From: Ascocoryne sarcoides NRRL 50072
Taxonomy: Eukaryota; Ascomycota; Leotiomycetes; Helotiales; Gelatinodiscaceae
Assembly (NCBI GenBank): GCA_000328965.1
Contig: KB205944.1
Span: 751,774-815,773 of the forward strand
Direction: 5' to 3'
Length of the DNA: 64,000 nucleotides
Of this stretch, positions 54,615 to 64,000 are shown one piece after another (position 1 is the first letter of the stretch; the number at the start of each line of letters is the position of its first letter). Under the pieces are notes generated by a model, which was not told where the DNA came from, made no database searches, and saw only the letters and a program-made list of their open reading frames with translations. The position numbers and the translations under genes were made by a program.

Positions 54615-56314
54615 ATGTCGTATCGAGTTGGTAAGTCCATATTCCTACCATTCGCATCTCATTTGCGTGGCTTTCCTCTTGTCGCACGTGCGCGCAGTGC
54701 CCTCTAGTATTCTTCTTTAGCATGCCCTCCGAGAGGCTGAAGCACACCACTACTCAAACCTCATGTAAATCTTTGCTTTCTATTTCTACTAATATTATCT
54801 TTAGAAGCAGCGATAACGGGACGCGCTGTTTGTAAGGGGACCGCCTGCAAAAAGGCAGGTATCAAAATCAACAAAGAGGAGCTGCGCTTTGGTGTTTGGG
54901 TTACTATCGAAGACCATAGTGGGTGGCAATGGCGACACTGGTACGTAAGCTTCACTTTTATGTATTATGAGCTTAAATTACGCTAGAACGATCTTACTGG
55001 AAGCAGCTTACGAACCTAACTTGTTTATAGGGGATGTATGAGTGGAAAGCAAATGCAAAACGTCCGCAACTATTTGCAAGACCCTGAAGCTCCAGAGGGC
55101 ACCTACAGATGGGATTTTCTTGATGGCTATGAAGGGGATGAGAAAGGCAGCCTGGAAAAGTACCCCGATTTGCAAGCAAAAGTCAGAAAAGCCATTGAGC
55201 AAGGTTTCATTGATCCCGAGGACTTCAATGGCGTAAGTAGGCTGCATTCATATTTTCAGAAGATACTAAGAAGCATGGCAGGATCCAGAGATGAATAAGC
55301 TCGGCATGACTGGCTTAGTTAGCAAGGAAACCAAGCAGAAGAACAAGGATGATGAAAAGAAGAAGAAGCAAGACATCGCAAAATTGAATGCTGACTTGGA
55401 AACATTGACAGCCGAGCGAGATAATCTTGCCGAAAGCGGGAAGTCAACCAAGAAGCTCGATGTTCAGATCAAAGTGGTCCAAGATAATCTTGACGTCCTA
55501 TCTCCTCCTAAAAAGAAGTCTGCCACGTCTAAGAAGCGTGCTAATGACGCATCCGATGGCGAGGAAGAGAAGATGCCTGCTAAGAAGAAGCGTGCCACTA
55601 AGGTCAAAGCAGAGGTTGATGAGGAGGAAGATATCAAGCCTGCAAAGAAATCTCGAGCTAAGAAGGTCAAGAAGGAAGATGAGGAAACTGAAAATGACGA
55701 GGAGGATGTGAAGCCTACCCCAACAAGGAAGCCTCGTGCCAAGAAGGTCAAGAAGGAAGAAAATGTCGAGGATGCTGTCAAGCCTGCTCCAGCAAAGAAA
55801 TCTCGTGCTAAGAAGGGTGTTAAGGCCGAACCTCAAGATGAAGCCATGGGCAGTTTTGATGGTGTAGCTGATTCCCCACCAAAGAAGGCCCGCGGTAAAA
55901 AAGTCAAGGAAGAAGCTGTTAAGGATGAACCTGTTGAAGAGGAAAATGTGATCTCTGCTCCAGCGAAGGCGGCCCCCAAGAAAGGACGCAAGAAGGGTGT
56001 TAAGGCTGAGCCATCTGATGACGCTGAAGCTAATCTCACTGCTCCCGATGTCAAGGGTAGTAATACTTCAGATGCGCAAGAGGAAGGTTCTGTAGACACT
56101 CGCATGGCTACTGCCGGATCCTCATTGAAGGGGGAGGATGAAGATAATGGGGAGGAGAAGATTGTTGTCCTAAAGAAGGGTGGCCGACGCAAGAATAGGT
56201 ATGCAAGTCTTTTGTTGTCGTCTTCCATTTACTAACAAAGCCCGTAGCGCTCCTGCTGCTAAGCCAGCTCGTGGTACACGCAGCCGCACTACCTCCAAAC
56301 AGATCGCTGCATAA
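54615..56314 (+). CDS. PARP-type zinc-finger protein with lysine-rich repeats
   Basis: Five exons: 54615-54630, 54805-54940, 55031-55232, 55282-56198 and 56248-56314, giving 445 residues. The first short exon gives MSYRV and joins EAAITGRAVCKGTACKKAG. The PARP/ligase-type zinc finger covers about residues 5-90, with ligands Cys15, Cys20, His50 and Cys53 and the typical RFGVWV and WQWRHWGCMSG. From about residue 120 the protein is a charged coil (KQDIAKLNADLETLTAERDN) and then lysine-rich repeats of the form KPAKKSRAKKVKKE, similar to histone H1 or AT-hook-like tails. No PARP or ligase catalytic domain is present. It probably binds damaged or nicked DNA in the nucleus; that is inference from the finger. 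Confidence 0.9.
55630..55850 (+). repeat. Lysine-rich coding repeat, about 24 codons per unit
   Basis: Units beginning near 55630, 55705 and 55774 encode variants of KPAKKSRAKKVKKE, with a further, more diverged copy near 55970. DNA similarity between units is clear, suggesting recent expansion. Confidence 0.75.
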
Positions 56315-57397
56315 ATTCCCGCTCAAGGCTTGTTACAACAACACCCTCCATAAAGCATCACTGTGACACGATTTTGTTGAGAAGATACCGAACTACGCTA
56401 CTTCCGCATTATAATTACTTCTCCCGGAACCCACTTTTATTAGAGTAGGAGTTATGGTTTCAATTCTTCTTTTTTGCGTGCTTGCTTTACCTACAGATAC
56501 CATCTTGTGTTACGATCATTAGCTAATTTTGCTACAATGTTGTGAATTACCGCTTTGGGGATGGGCAATGAAAAGCGTGAGAAACTTGCCCGGCTGGTCA
56601 TGAGTGTGTACAATAATAAGATAAAATTGCTCTGCAGTATTATCGTATCTAGCTAGGTAGTTCATCAACGGATATTGATAATGAGAGCATAAGCAATATC
56701 CTCCTCATGTGCCATCAAAACTAGTTTCTGTTATCCCAACTTCTATAACCAAAGTCTGGCACTTGAAAAAGTTAAGTTCTTATCACCTAAACAAGCTTCT
56801 CATATGAGACTTAAAAGCTCCATGATAGTATTTTAGAGTCTTACATACCTTGCAACAGAGGAGGGAAGAGGGGGCGAAGAGAAAGGGTCTCTACACGCGG
56901 TCTACTAGAAAAGAGGACCAGCTCGAGATAAAGTGATCCACAAATTAGCACATATACGAGAATGCTACAAAATGTTTAAAGAGCTTAATTCTTTTTTACC
57001 ACTTGGAGCTGCCACCAGAGGTAGAGAAAATCAGAGTGGCACATTGGTTAGCATTCACCGAGCTCAGGATTGGGGTCATACCTCACCTACCCATCGGCAT
57101 GCTCTCCACACAATGAGCCAAGAATCCCCTTTCTTCTATACAGGTACGCGGATACTACAGGATGGGTAATTCAAGCAGATCTCCCCTTTCTGATGAGAAA
57201 AAAAAAAGGAAACATAGTAGAAAAAGATGTTGACATCATCACGAGCTATTATTCCTAACCACTAAACGCAGAACCATCAGCACAAACATAACTAAAACAC
57301 AGCTCGCGAGAAAATTCGAAGAATTTCATTCTCTCTAGTCTCTCCAAGTGTCTGTGTTAGATAGGTAGGTAGGTATCTTCATTTTTTCTTTTCTAAA
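56315..57397. other. Convergent intergenic interval
   Basis: About 1.1 kb between the PARP-finger gene and MED17. A short TAGG/TAGGTAGG microsatellite lies near 57363. No gene is supported. Confidence 0.4.
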
Positions 57398-59447
57398 CTA
57401 CTTCGCCCCCGCACTCTCAACCACCTCGTCAAACGTCCTAATCACCTCGCCCTCCCCTTCATCCCACTCCCTTTTCCCATTCGCCCCACCAAACCACTCA
57501 TAAGCTCCCTCGCCTCTCTTCCTGAGTTTCGTCTCCGGGCTAACACCCATCTCCATGTCGATTTCTGGTTCCGGATTGGGATGATCGCCTCCCAAATACT
57601 CCCACTTGACCTTCATTCTGATCGTCCCCTCCGTCTTCCCCGCGTTCTTAGCCATAGGACCAGATGAAGAGCTAGAAGAGTAGTCATTATCGCTGGTAAT
57701 CGACTCAAGCTGAATGCCTAATAGCTTGCTCCTCTTCCCATCCTGCAGAACCTTCGTCGCTATGTTCCCTATTTGCGCAGTCTCCCATCCCTTAGCTGAA
57801 GCTAGAGAAGCAAGCGAACATGCAATAGCAAAGAACACATATTCCTTGACCGTTTTGAAGGTATTAACGACTCCGGGACTAGGGCAAATTTCTTGGAGGG
57901 CTTCGGAGCAGGTGATGCGGAACATGGAGATTATGTGATCAGTGGGAGGGTAATATGATCTTGTTTCGATCGTCATACTGAAGGAAGGAGAGATGGTAAG
58001 TGTAGCTGTAGCCTCGGGGTTGGTGGTTAGACTCAAGAGGGTTTGCTCTGCGGCTGGGAGGTTCGGCGGTGGGACACGGATGGCTGGAGTAATGGTGTAG
58101 GTTGGTTGGGGGTTTAGAGAGGCGGATTTGAGGAGTTGGGTGAGAGACGTGAGGAGGTCTTCGAGGGAGATCAGTATGTTGTAGTGCGTGAGCCGAGTGA
58201 GGAATGGGCGGAGGAGGTTATAAACAGGTATAAATTTTTTATTATTGCTGATAGGTTCGGGGTCTCTTTCAGTTCGGTAGTGGTGTTTTTGTCGATGGGC
58301 GTAACTGAGGAAGAGTCGGAGGGCGAGGAGGATCCCCGAACCAATGCGATCGTCAGGAGCGGAAGGATGAATTGCAGTGTCTTCAGATAGGGGGACGAGA
58401 TCGATAATTGCAGTCTTACTAGGTGTGAGAGGGCAGACAAGAGTATTCCCGCGGGAATATACACCAAGTGATCCTATAGTTCGTGCTTCGCGGTTTAGCT
58501 CTTGCCATAACTCTTGGTCGAAAATAGTATTGCGGGCTTGGAGAATCAGAGTTTCGATAGATGCATCTTCTGCTGCCGCTCTTGGAATCTCAGACGAACC
58601 TGTATCGGATTCTCCGACCCGAATCCTAACCCTAAGGCATTGCGGCTCGGTATCAGCTAGACTGAGGCATATCGATCCGTCCGCATTTCGTCGTAGTGCT
58701 GCCAAACTGCGCTTCTCGAATAAAGAAGAGGCCTCTGCGAAACCAAACCTCACTCCCAATGTGCTCTTGTCCCATGGCAAGCGACATATCTTCCAGCCAC
58801 TCCCACTGACTCCCAATATCTGCTCCCAGTATCTTGTTTCGCTCTGGATCTCCTTCTCAAGCCGCAATGCAGATGCTAAAATGGAGTCTATGCTCTTGTC
58901 GAGGGCTTGAACTTTCCACCCCCGCGCAATTTTCTTATTATCTCGCTTTTGGTCTTCCGTAGCTGGGGATTTATCCAATTTATCGGTCCCCAATGTGCCC
59001 ATGCCAGTCGACTGTCTGAACGGCTCAGAGAGCGAAGTGGCGGCTTGTACAGGGGCGTCTTTCGATAGGAGCAGGGATATAAACGCGAGCAACCACTCGG
59101 AGTTTGAAAGAGCATTACTTGTGTTGTGTTAGTGCATACTCAACATCAGAAGTGGAAGAAGAAGATGCGCACTCAAGCCATTGAATTTGCTCCTCCGTCG
59201 CAAACCCTTTATTGCGGTCAGGTTCTTCCGCCTGGCCATCGTTACTCGGCGCATTCCCAGCTTCGTCGTCATCGCCGCTCGAAGCTTCAGCTTCCGCAAT
59301 CTCTTGCTTCAGACTCTCTTCGGTCACATTTAAAAATCCACCCCGTTCGTAATCGATGCGCTGTATGAAGGGGAGCTGTTGGCCATCGCCCTTTGCAGAT
59401 GGCCAGGCTCGCAGAGAGATGGGGAAGTTGCCGGGGATCGGGCCCAT
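57398..59447 (-). CDS. MED17: Mediator complex subunit 17
   Basis: Two exons, 59173-59447 and 57398-59117, give 664 residues. The N-terminal LPFIQRIDYERGGFLNVTEE and the second-exon start LLAFISLLLSKDAPVQA are diagnostic of Med17 (Srb4). The intron (donor GTGCGC, CACTAAC branch, acceptor CAAG) is the best join I found between the two frames; its exact ends are less certain than the gene. Later segments include SILASALRLEKEIQSETRYW and FLSYAHRQKHHYRTERDPEP. Med17 is the central head subunit of Mediator, which links activators to RNA polymerase II in the nucleus. It is divergent to PFK1. Confidence 0.9.
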
Positions 59448-59544
59448 TGTCGCGTGGTCCTATAGTTTGCGAGTTCTTTAAATTGAGCAGGTTACTCATT
59501 TAATAGAGGCGACAGAAGCAAAGGCAAGCAAATGAATGTTCGTT

Positions 59545-59562
59545 GGAGGTGGAGGTGGAGGT
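59545..59562. repeat. Hexamer repeat (GGAGGT)x3
   Basis: Three perfect tandem copies in the MED17 upstream region. Confidence 0.7.
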
Positions 59563-60179
59563 GGTGTGCGGTCGATCTAGTGAGTGACTTGCCGTCCGAT
59601 CTCGAGACGCTAGTGAAGGAAAAAGAAGGACGTCCTGTCGATTCACTTTCGACTTCTTGCTCCCGCCGACAGAGTTAGACCAGGTGGCTTGGTGGCTAGG
59701 TAATTGTACGGCCTTGCTCGACCTCTGAATGGAGCTCAAGAGATGGCTTGAAGTCGACTTTGTGCGAAGTGGGCTAACGCGTAGTATTTTAGGGCCCGAG
59801 ATGATCGTTCGGCGTTCCTGGGGTCAGAAATACGCTCCGTAGGGGCTAGTGGGGGTGCCAATGACCGATTCTAGTGGGTCGAGGCCTGTAACTCTGCCAG
59901 CCAATCGCTGGTTGCAGCGAGACGGCGTGCTGGGATCAGCTTTTGCTTGGGCTTCTATGGGCATCGAGCACTGGAAGTCCAAGTAACCTATGATGCGCTT
60001 TCTTCACTGGGGAACTTCAAAGGTACATGACTTCTTTCAGATATCTACGTTATTCATTACATGTCGATCTCTCCTCTGTAACTACTTCCAAGACTTTTTT
60101 ATGAAATCCTTCCTTGCCAGCTCCAGCATCCGATGCCTTGCAAGGGTTTTATCGTTATCGCTGATGCTAGTAACTTAGA

Positions 60180-60458
60180 GCTCTTTTCCGGGACCGCCTT
60201 TCCACATTACCGTCTCCCCCGCTAGCACTTTTCTCTTTGCCCATGCCCATCTAAGAACCCCGAACCCCCTCTATCGTCATTCTCTGTCCTAGAACGTCCC
60301 TCTCTCGTCATCGTCTTAAAATCCCTAATCCTTCACCTTTGATATTACTCCTACTCATTGTCTTCTCTTTCCTTCTCTCCCTTTTCCTTCGACTTCAACC
60401 CTTTTCACCTCTCCCCTTCCCTCCTTGATCTTAAACTGTCGCGCTCCGCTTCGACGAG
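60180..60458 (+). promoter_or_regulatory. CT-rich promoter/leader of the phosphofructokinase gene
   Basis: Nearly 280 bp dominated by C and T on the coding strand, ending at the start codon context GACGAGATGCC. Such tracts are typical upstream of strongly expressed fungal glycolytic genes. Confidence 0.6.
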
Positions 60459-62947
60459 ATGCCTCCAAGAAAAATTGCTATGATGACGAGCGGGGGGGAT
60501 TCGCAGGGCATGAATGCGGCAACTCGAGCTGTTGTGCGCACTGCCATCTCGAAAGGCTGTGAGATATATTGTATTCTTGAGGGCTACGAGGGGCTGGTCC
60601 AAGGCGGGGACTACATCCGGAAATATGGCTGGCAAGACGTTCGAGGCTGGCTCTCGGAAGGGGGGACTTACATCGGAACGGCCAGGTGCATGGAGTTTTA
60701 CGAACGGCCTGGAAGACTGAAAGCCGCGAAGAACTTGGTCCTTAATGGCATCGACGCTCTGATCATCTGCGGAGGGGACGGTTCACTGACGGGAGCAGAC
60801 AAGTTTCGCTTTGAATGGCCCGGCTTGCTCGTGGAATTGGTCGAGACTAAGCAGTTGACGGCAGAGCAAGTCGAGCCCTTCAAAAATCTCAACATCGTAG
60901 GCCTGGTTGGATCAATTGACAATGATATGTCGGGCACGGATGCTACCATCGGTTGCTATACTGCCTTGGCTAGAATCTGTGAATCGCTCGACTGTATCGA
61001 GGCTACGGCTTCATCGCACTCTCGAGCTTTCGTTATCGAGGTTATGGGCAGACACTGTGGATGGCTAGCACTTATGGCAGCTGTTGCAACGGGGGCAGAT
61101 TTTGCCTTTATTCCAGAAAAGCCCCGAGCCGAGAATTGGAAGGAGGAAATGTGTAAAGTCGTGGGCGAGGTATGATGTATATTCCGGACTACAACATAAA
61201 ATGCTAACTTTTTACACAGCACAGGAAGATGGGAAAGAGAAAGACGATTGTTATTGTTGCGGAGGGTGCCCACGATCAAAATGGTAACAAGATCACCCCC
61301 GAAGTGGTCAAAACTTTACTTGCAGATAAACATGGCCTCAATCTTGACACTCGCATCACAACACTCGGCCATACCCAGCGCGGAGGTGCGGCATGTGCCT
61401 ATGATCGCTCCCTGGCGAGCTTGCAAGGGGTTGAAGCCGTCAATGCTGTTTTAGAAGCCACACCAGAAACGCCCACGCCTTTTATCGCCATCATTGAGAA
61501 CAAAATTGTCCGAAAGCCTTTAGTCCAAGCTGTTCTGGATACGAAAGAGGTAGCAAAGGCTATCGACGCTCGTGATTTTGATAAAGCTATGAGCTTGCGG
61601 GACACAGAGTTTGGAGATGTTTACGGTTCCTACCTGACAACAACTGCAACGAATCTCAATGATGCTATGAGACTACCTCCCCAAAAGGTATGACTTCCTT
61701 GTCTCTCTCATATTCAGCTATGCTCACAGCCTTTATAGCACATGCGAATTGCAATCATTCATGTCGGTGCTCCCGCCGGTGGTGTAAATGCGGCAACACG
61801 AGCAGCAGTGGCCTATTGCAAAACACGTGGTCATACTCCTATTGCCATTTACAATGGATTCGCAGGTTTCTCTCGGCACCATGATGATGAGCCCGTAGGC
61901 TCTGTCCGTGAATTCGACTGGCTGGAAGTGGATGGCTGGGCCAGCAAAGGTGGCTCCGAAATCGGCATGAATCGCGAACTGCCTTCGGAATCTGGAATAG
62001 ATGAGATTGCTTCACTCTTCGAGCGGTATAAAATTGACGGGCTCTTCTTGATTGGCGGATTTGAAGCTTTCCATTCATTATCTGAACTTCGCCAGGCAAG
62101 AGAGAAACACTCTTCGCTCTGTATTCCAATGACTTTACTTCCAGCCACCATTTCCAACAACGTCCCAGGTACAGAATACTCTCTTGGCTCAGATACATGC
62201 CTGAATGAACTTGTCCGATACTGCGATACTATTAAACAATCTGCATCCGCAACTCGGCGGCGAGTCTTCGTTATTGAAACACAAGGAGGCCGGTCCGGAT
62301 ACATTGCCACGCATGCCGGTCTTGCAGTTGGGGCTTCTGCAGTTTACACCCCTGAAGAAGGAATCAGCCTTGCTATGTTAGAAGCAGATATCCGGCACCT
62401 TCGTCAAGCATTTGCCGAAGATTCAGGACAAGCCCGCGCCGGACGTCTTATCCTCGTTAATGAGAAAGCGTCCAAGGTATATTCAGCTAGACTGATTGCA
62501 GATATCATTCGTGAAGAGGCTCATGGAAGATTTGAGTCTCGTGATAGCATTCCGGGCCATGTCCAACAAGGAGGAACACCCTCTGCCATGGACCGTATCC
62601 GGGCAGTTCGATTAGCTATCAAGTGTATCGAACATTTAGAGAAATATGAAGATAGGTCAGATAGCACAATTTTAAGCGATCCGCTGAGTTGTACGGTTAT
62701 TGGTATTAAGGGTGCGAGTGTTGTACTTAGTCCGATGAAGGAGGTCGAGGAAAACGAAACAGATTGGACTAATAGGAGGCCGAAAAAGGAGTTCTGGACT
62801 GATGTTAAGCATGTGGTTGATGTGTTGGGCGGGCGGCCAAATGTGCCGAGGCCAGAGAGGGATCTGAAGGGATGGAAAGCGAAGGATAGAAAGAGGGGTA
62901 TTGATCATGGATCTATTAGTTTAGGAAAGGGGGCGCCTTTGTATTGA
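60459..62947 (+). CDS. PFK1: ATP-dependent 6-phosphofructokinase (eukaryotic, tandem-domain)
   Basis: Three exons: 60459-61169, 61220-61687 and 61739-62947, giving 795 residues. The N-terminal catalytic half starts MPPRKIAMMTSGGDSQGMNA with the GGD nucleotide loop at 12-14 and the catalytic SIDND motif at residues 152-156. TLGHTQRGGAACAYDR is the second substrate-binding block. The C-terminal regulatory half starts near residue 395 with IIHVGAPAGGVNAATRA and has the diverged ISNNVPGTEYSLG in place of SIDND, as usual. It lacks the 200-residue N-terminal extension of yeast Pfk subunits, as do other Pezizomycotina enzymes. The enzyme phosphorylates fructose 6-phosphate in the cytosol and is the main control point of glycolysis. 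Confidence 0.97.
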
Positions 62948-64000
62948 GCGATGCGTCTGGGGTTTTGTGTAACCATATTCTACCTACAGGATTCGATTGG
63001 GTTGGGTTTAGATTGGCAGGATTAGTTAGCAGTGATTGCCTTTCTAGCGGAGATGATTAACTTGCTACAATCTAGTTTTGACTATAGTTCTCTCTATTAT
63101 TGATTTTGTATTGATTTGCAAAGCTCCGAGGTACAAAAGTGTTAGCTCGTTCCGATGAAACGAGGAGAGAGTAAGAAAGTCGGTTGGGTTAAATCGAAGC
63201 GTAGAGTTGAGAATCAAAATGGCTAGCTTTTGTCTGTGGTACTGGGTTGAACTACGGGTATAAATTGTCGCTCGGCTGATGTAAGGTTGTAAATCCTAAT
63301 AACAGGGAAGCTGGGTGGTCATTAAGTTAAGCGAGATCTTCCTAGTCAACTTTACCTAGGTGAACAGGCTGCCTTGAACTCGGTTCAAAGAATCCTAATT
63401 TGCATTTCTAAGTAAGACAAACAGGGTTGTATGGATTCGGAGTCCGCTGTGAGTGGTTTACTAATATATTAGGTATGTCTTATGCGAGAAGTGGGTTACT
63501 CTGCTATTCACTGGCTCTCTGCTCAACCTTCCAAACAAAACCATGTTAAGCAATTGCGTTAGAAAGATCCCCAGCTTCGCCTCCCCACTATACCGTCGTT
63601 CAGGCCCCTCAGTGCCAGGGTATCATCTTTCTTCGGCCGAACGGTGTGTAGGGCTAACGAGCTTGAAGTTGGCTACGATGATGTCGCATGGGAGGGGGTC
63701 GGCGTTGAGAAAATGTACATACGTCGTTAAGGCATAAGAGTGCCCAAAACATAGATGGAGTTTGGCCGCTATTTCGCACTTGTGCATTCTGTGTTGACTC
63801 TCAAATGGAGAAGGAAGATGCTTTCGAGTCTACAGCACGCATTTCCAAGGCCGACTCCTAGGCTGATGGAAAATTGTTGTGATTTGTAGGTTTCGCGCTA
63901 ATTGTCCTTACTATCTAAACATGAACTTCCGCTTGGAAGAGCGATATCATGTAAGATGAATCCCTATGAATGGCGAACGGAGGTGTGCGGAAGAAGCTCC
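62948..64000. other. 3' flank of PFK1, no gene seen
   Basis: About 1 kb containing the PFK1 transcript end. A 64-codon frame at 63543-63737 has an arginine/serine-rich start but no other support. The window ends here. Confidence 0.4.

Larger units (their letters stand above)
59448..60458. promoter_or_regulatory. Divergent promoter region of MED17 and PFK1
   Basis: About 1 kb between two start codons. It contains three GGAGGT hexamers at 59545-59562, just upstream of MED17, and a pyrimidine-rich PFK1 leader at its right end (listed separately). Confidence 0.5.

Noticed and set aside
63543..63737. 64-codon frame near the right edge
   Set aside because: Short, arginine/serine-rich, no supporting features; window ends before more context.

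Overview
This is a gene-dense stretch of a nuclear genome from a filamentous ascomycete (Pezizomycotina). The evidence is short introns of about 40-190 nt with GTAAGT-like donors and CTAAC/CTGAC branch sites, and fungal versions of conserved proteins (mS45/Bot1p, Mcp1, NC2-beta, Prp38, Atg3, the V-ATPase c' subunit, a Rom1/2-type RhoGEF). My impression from several fungal-only proteins is Leotiomycetes, but that is inference. All exon structures were built by eye from splice signals, reading-frame phase and family knowledge.

Layout. The left edge (1-4.5 kb) holds small metabolic genes: a truncated UbiX/Pad1-type flavin prenyltransferase, a cis-CaaD-like tautomerase, a short-chain dehydrogenase and the internally deleted remains of an alpha/beta hydrolase. 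An AT-rich gene-poor gap follows (4.5-6.3 kb). From 6.3 to 11.8 kb come a CCDC97-like protein, a tyrosine phosphatase, mitochondrial ribosomal protein mS45 and the transcription repressor subunit NC2-beta. After a gap, 14.6-25.3 kb carries a fungal low-complexity protein, a SAM methyltransferase, a mitochondrial GatA amidotransferase with an unusual C-terminal extension, a YHR202W-like metallophosphatase and a secreted pepsin-like protease. From 27.6 to 42 kb are VMA11, a RhoGEF, a single-pass membrane protein, PRP38, ATG3 and the pyruvate dehydrogenase E1 beta gene. The right part (44.4-63 kb) has a membrane sensor-like protein, a U1-type zinc-finger protein, an unrecognised five-exon gene, MCP1, an orphan 599-residue protein, a PARP-type zinc-finger protein with lysine-rich repeats, MED17 and 6-phosphofructokinase.

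Most genes are unrelated housekeeping functions arranged as divergent or convergent neighbours; there are no operons. Mitochondrial biology is well represented (mS45, GatA, PDB1, MCP1), as are glycolysis and pyruvate entry (PFK1, PDB1), but this is probably chance. The one place that looks functionally grouped is the left edge, which could be the end of an aromatic-acid catabolic cluster.

The most unusual signals are: four GC-AG introns among about 39 modelled; a probable five-exon orphan gene (48242-49183) hidden because no exon is long; a GatA with a basic C-terminal domain whose tail is duplicated past the stop codon; and two orphan or rearranged proteins (the 599-residue protein and the PARP-finger/lysine-repeat protein). 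No tRNA, rRNA, CRISPR array or intact transposon was found.
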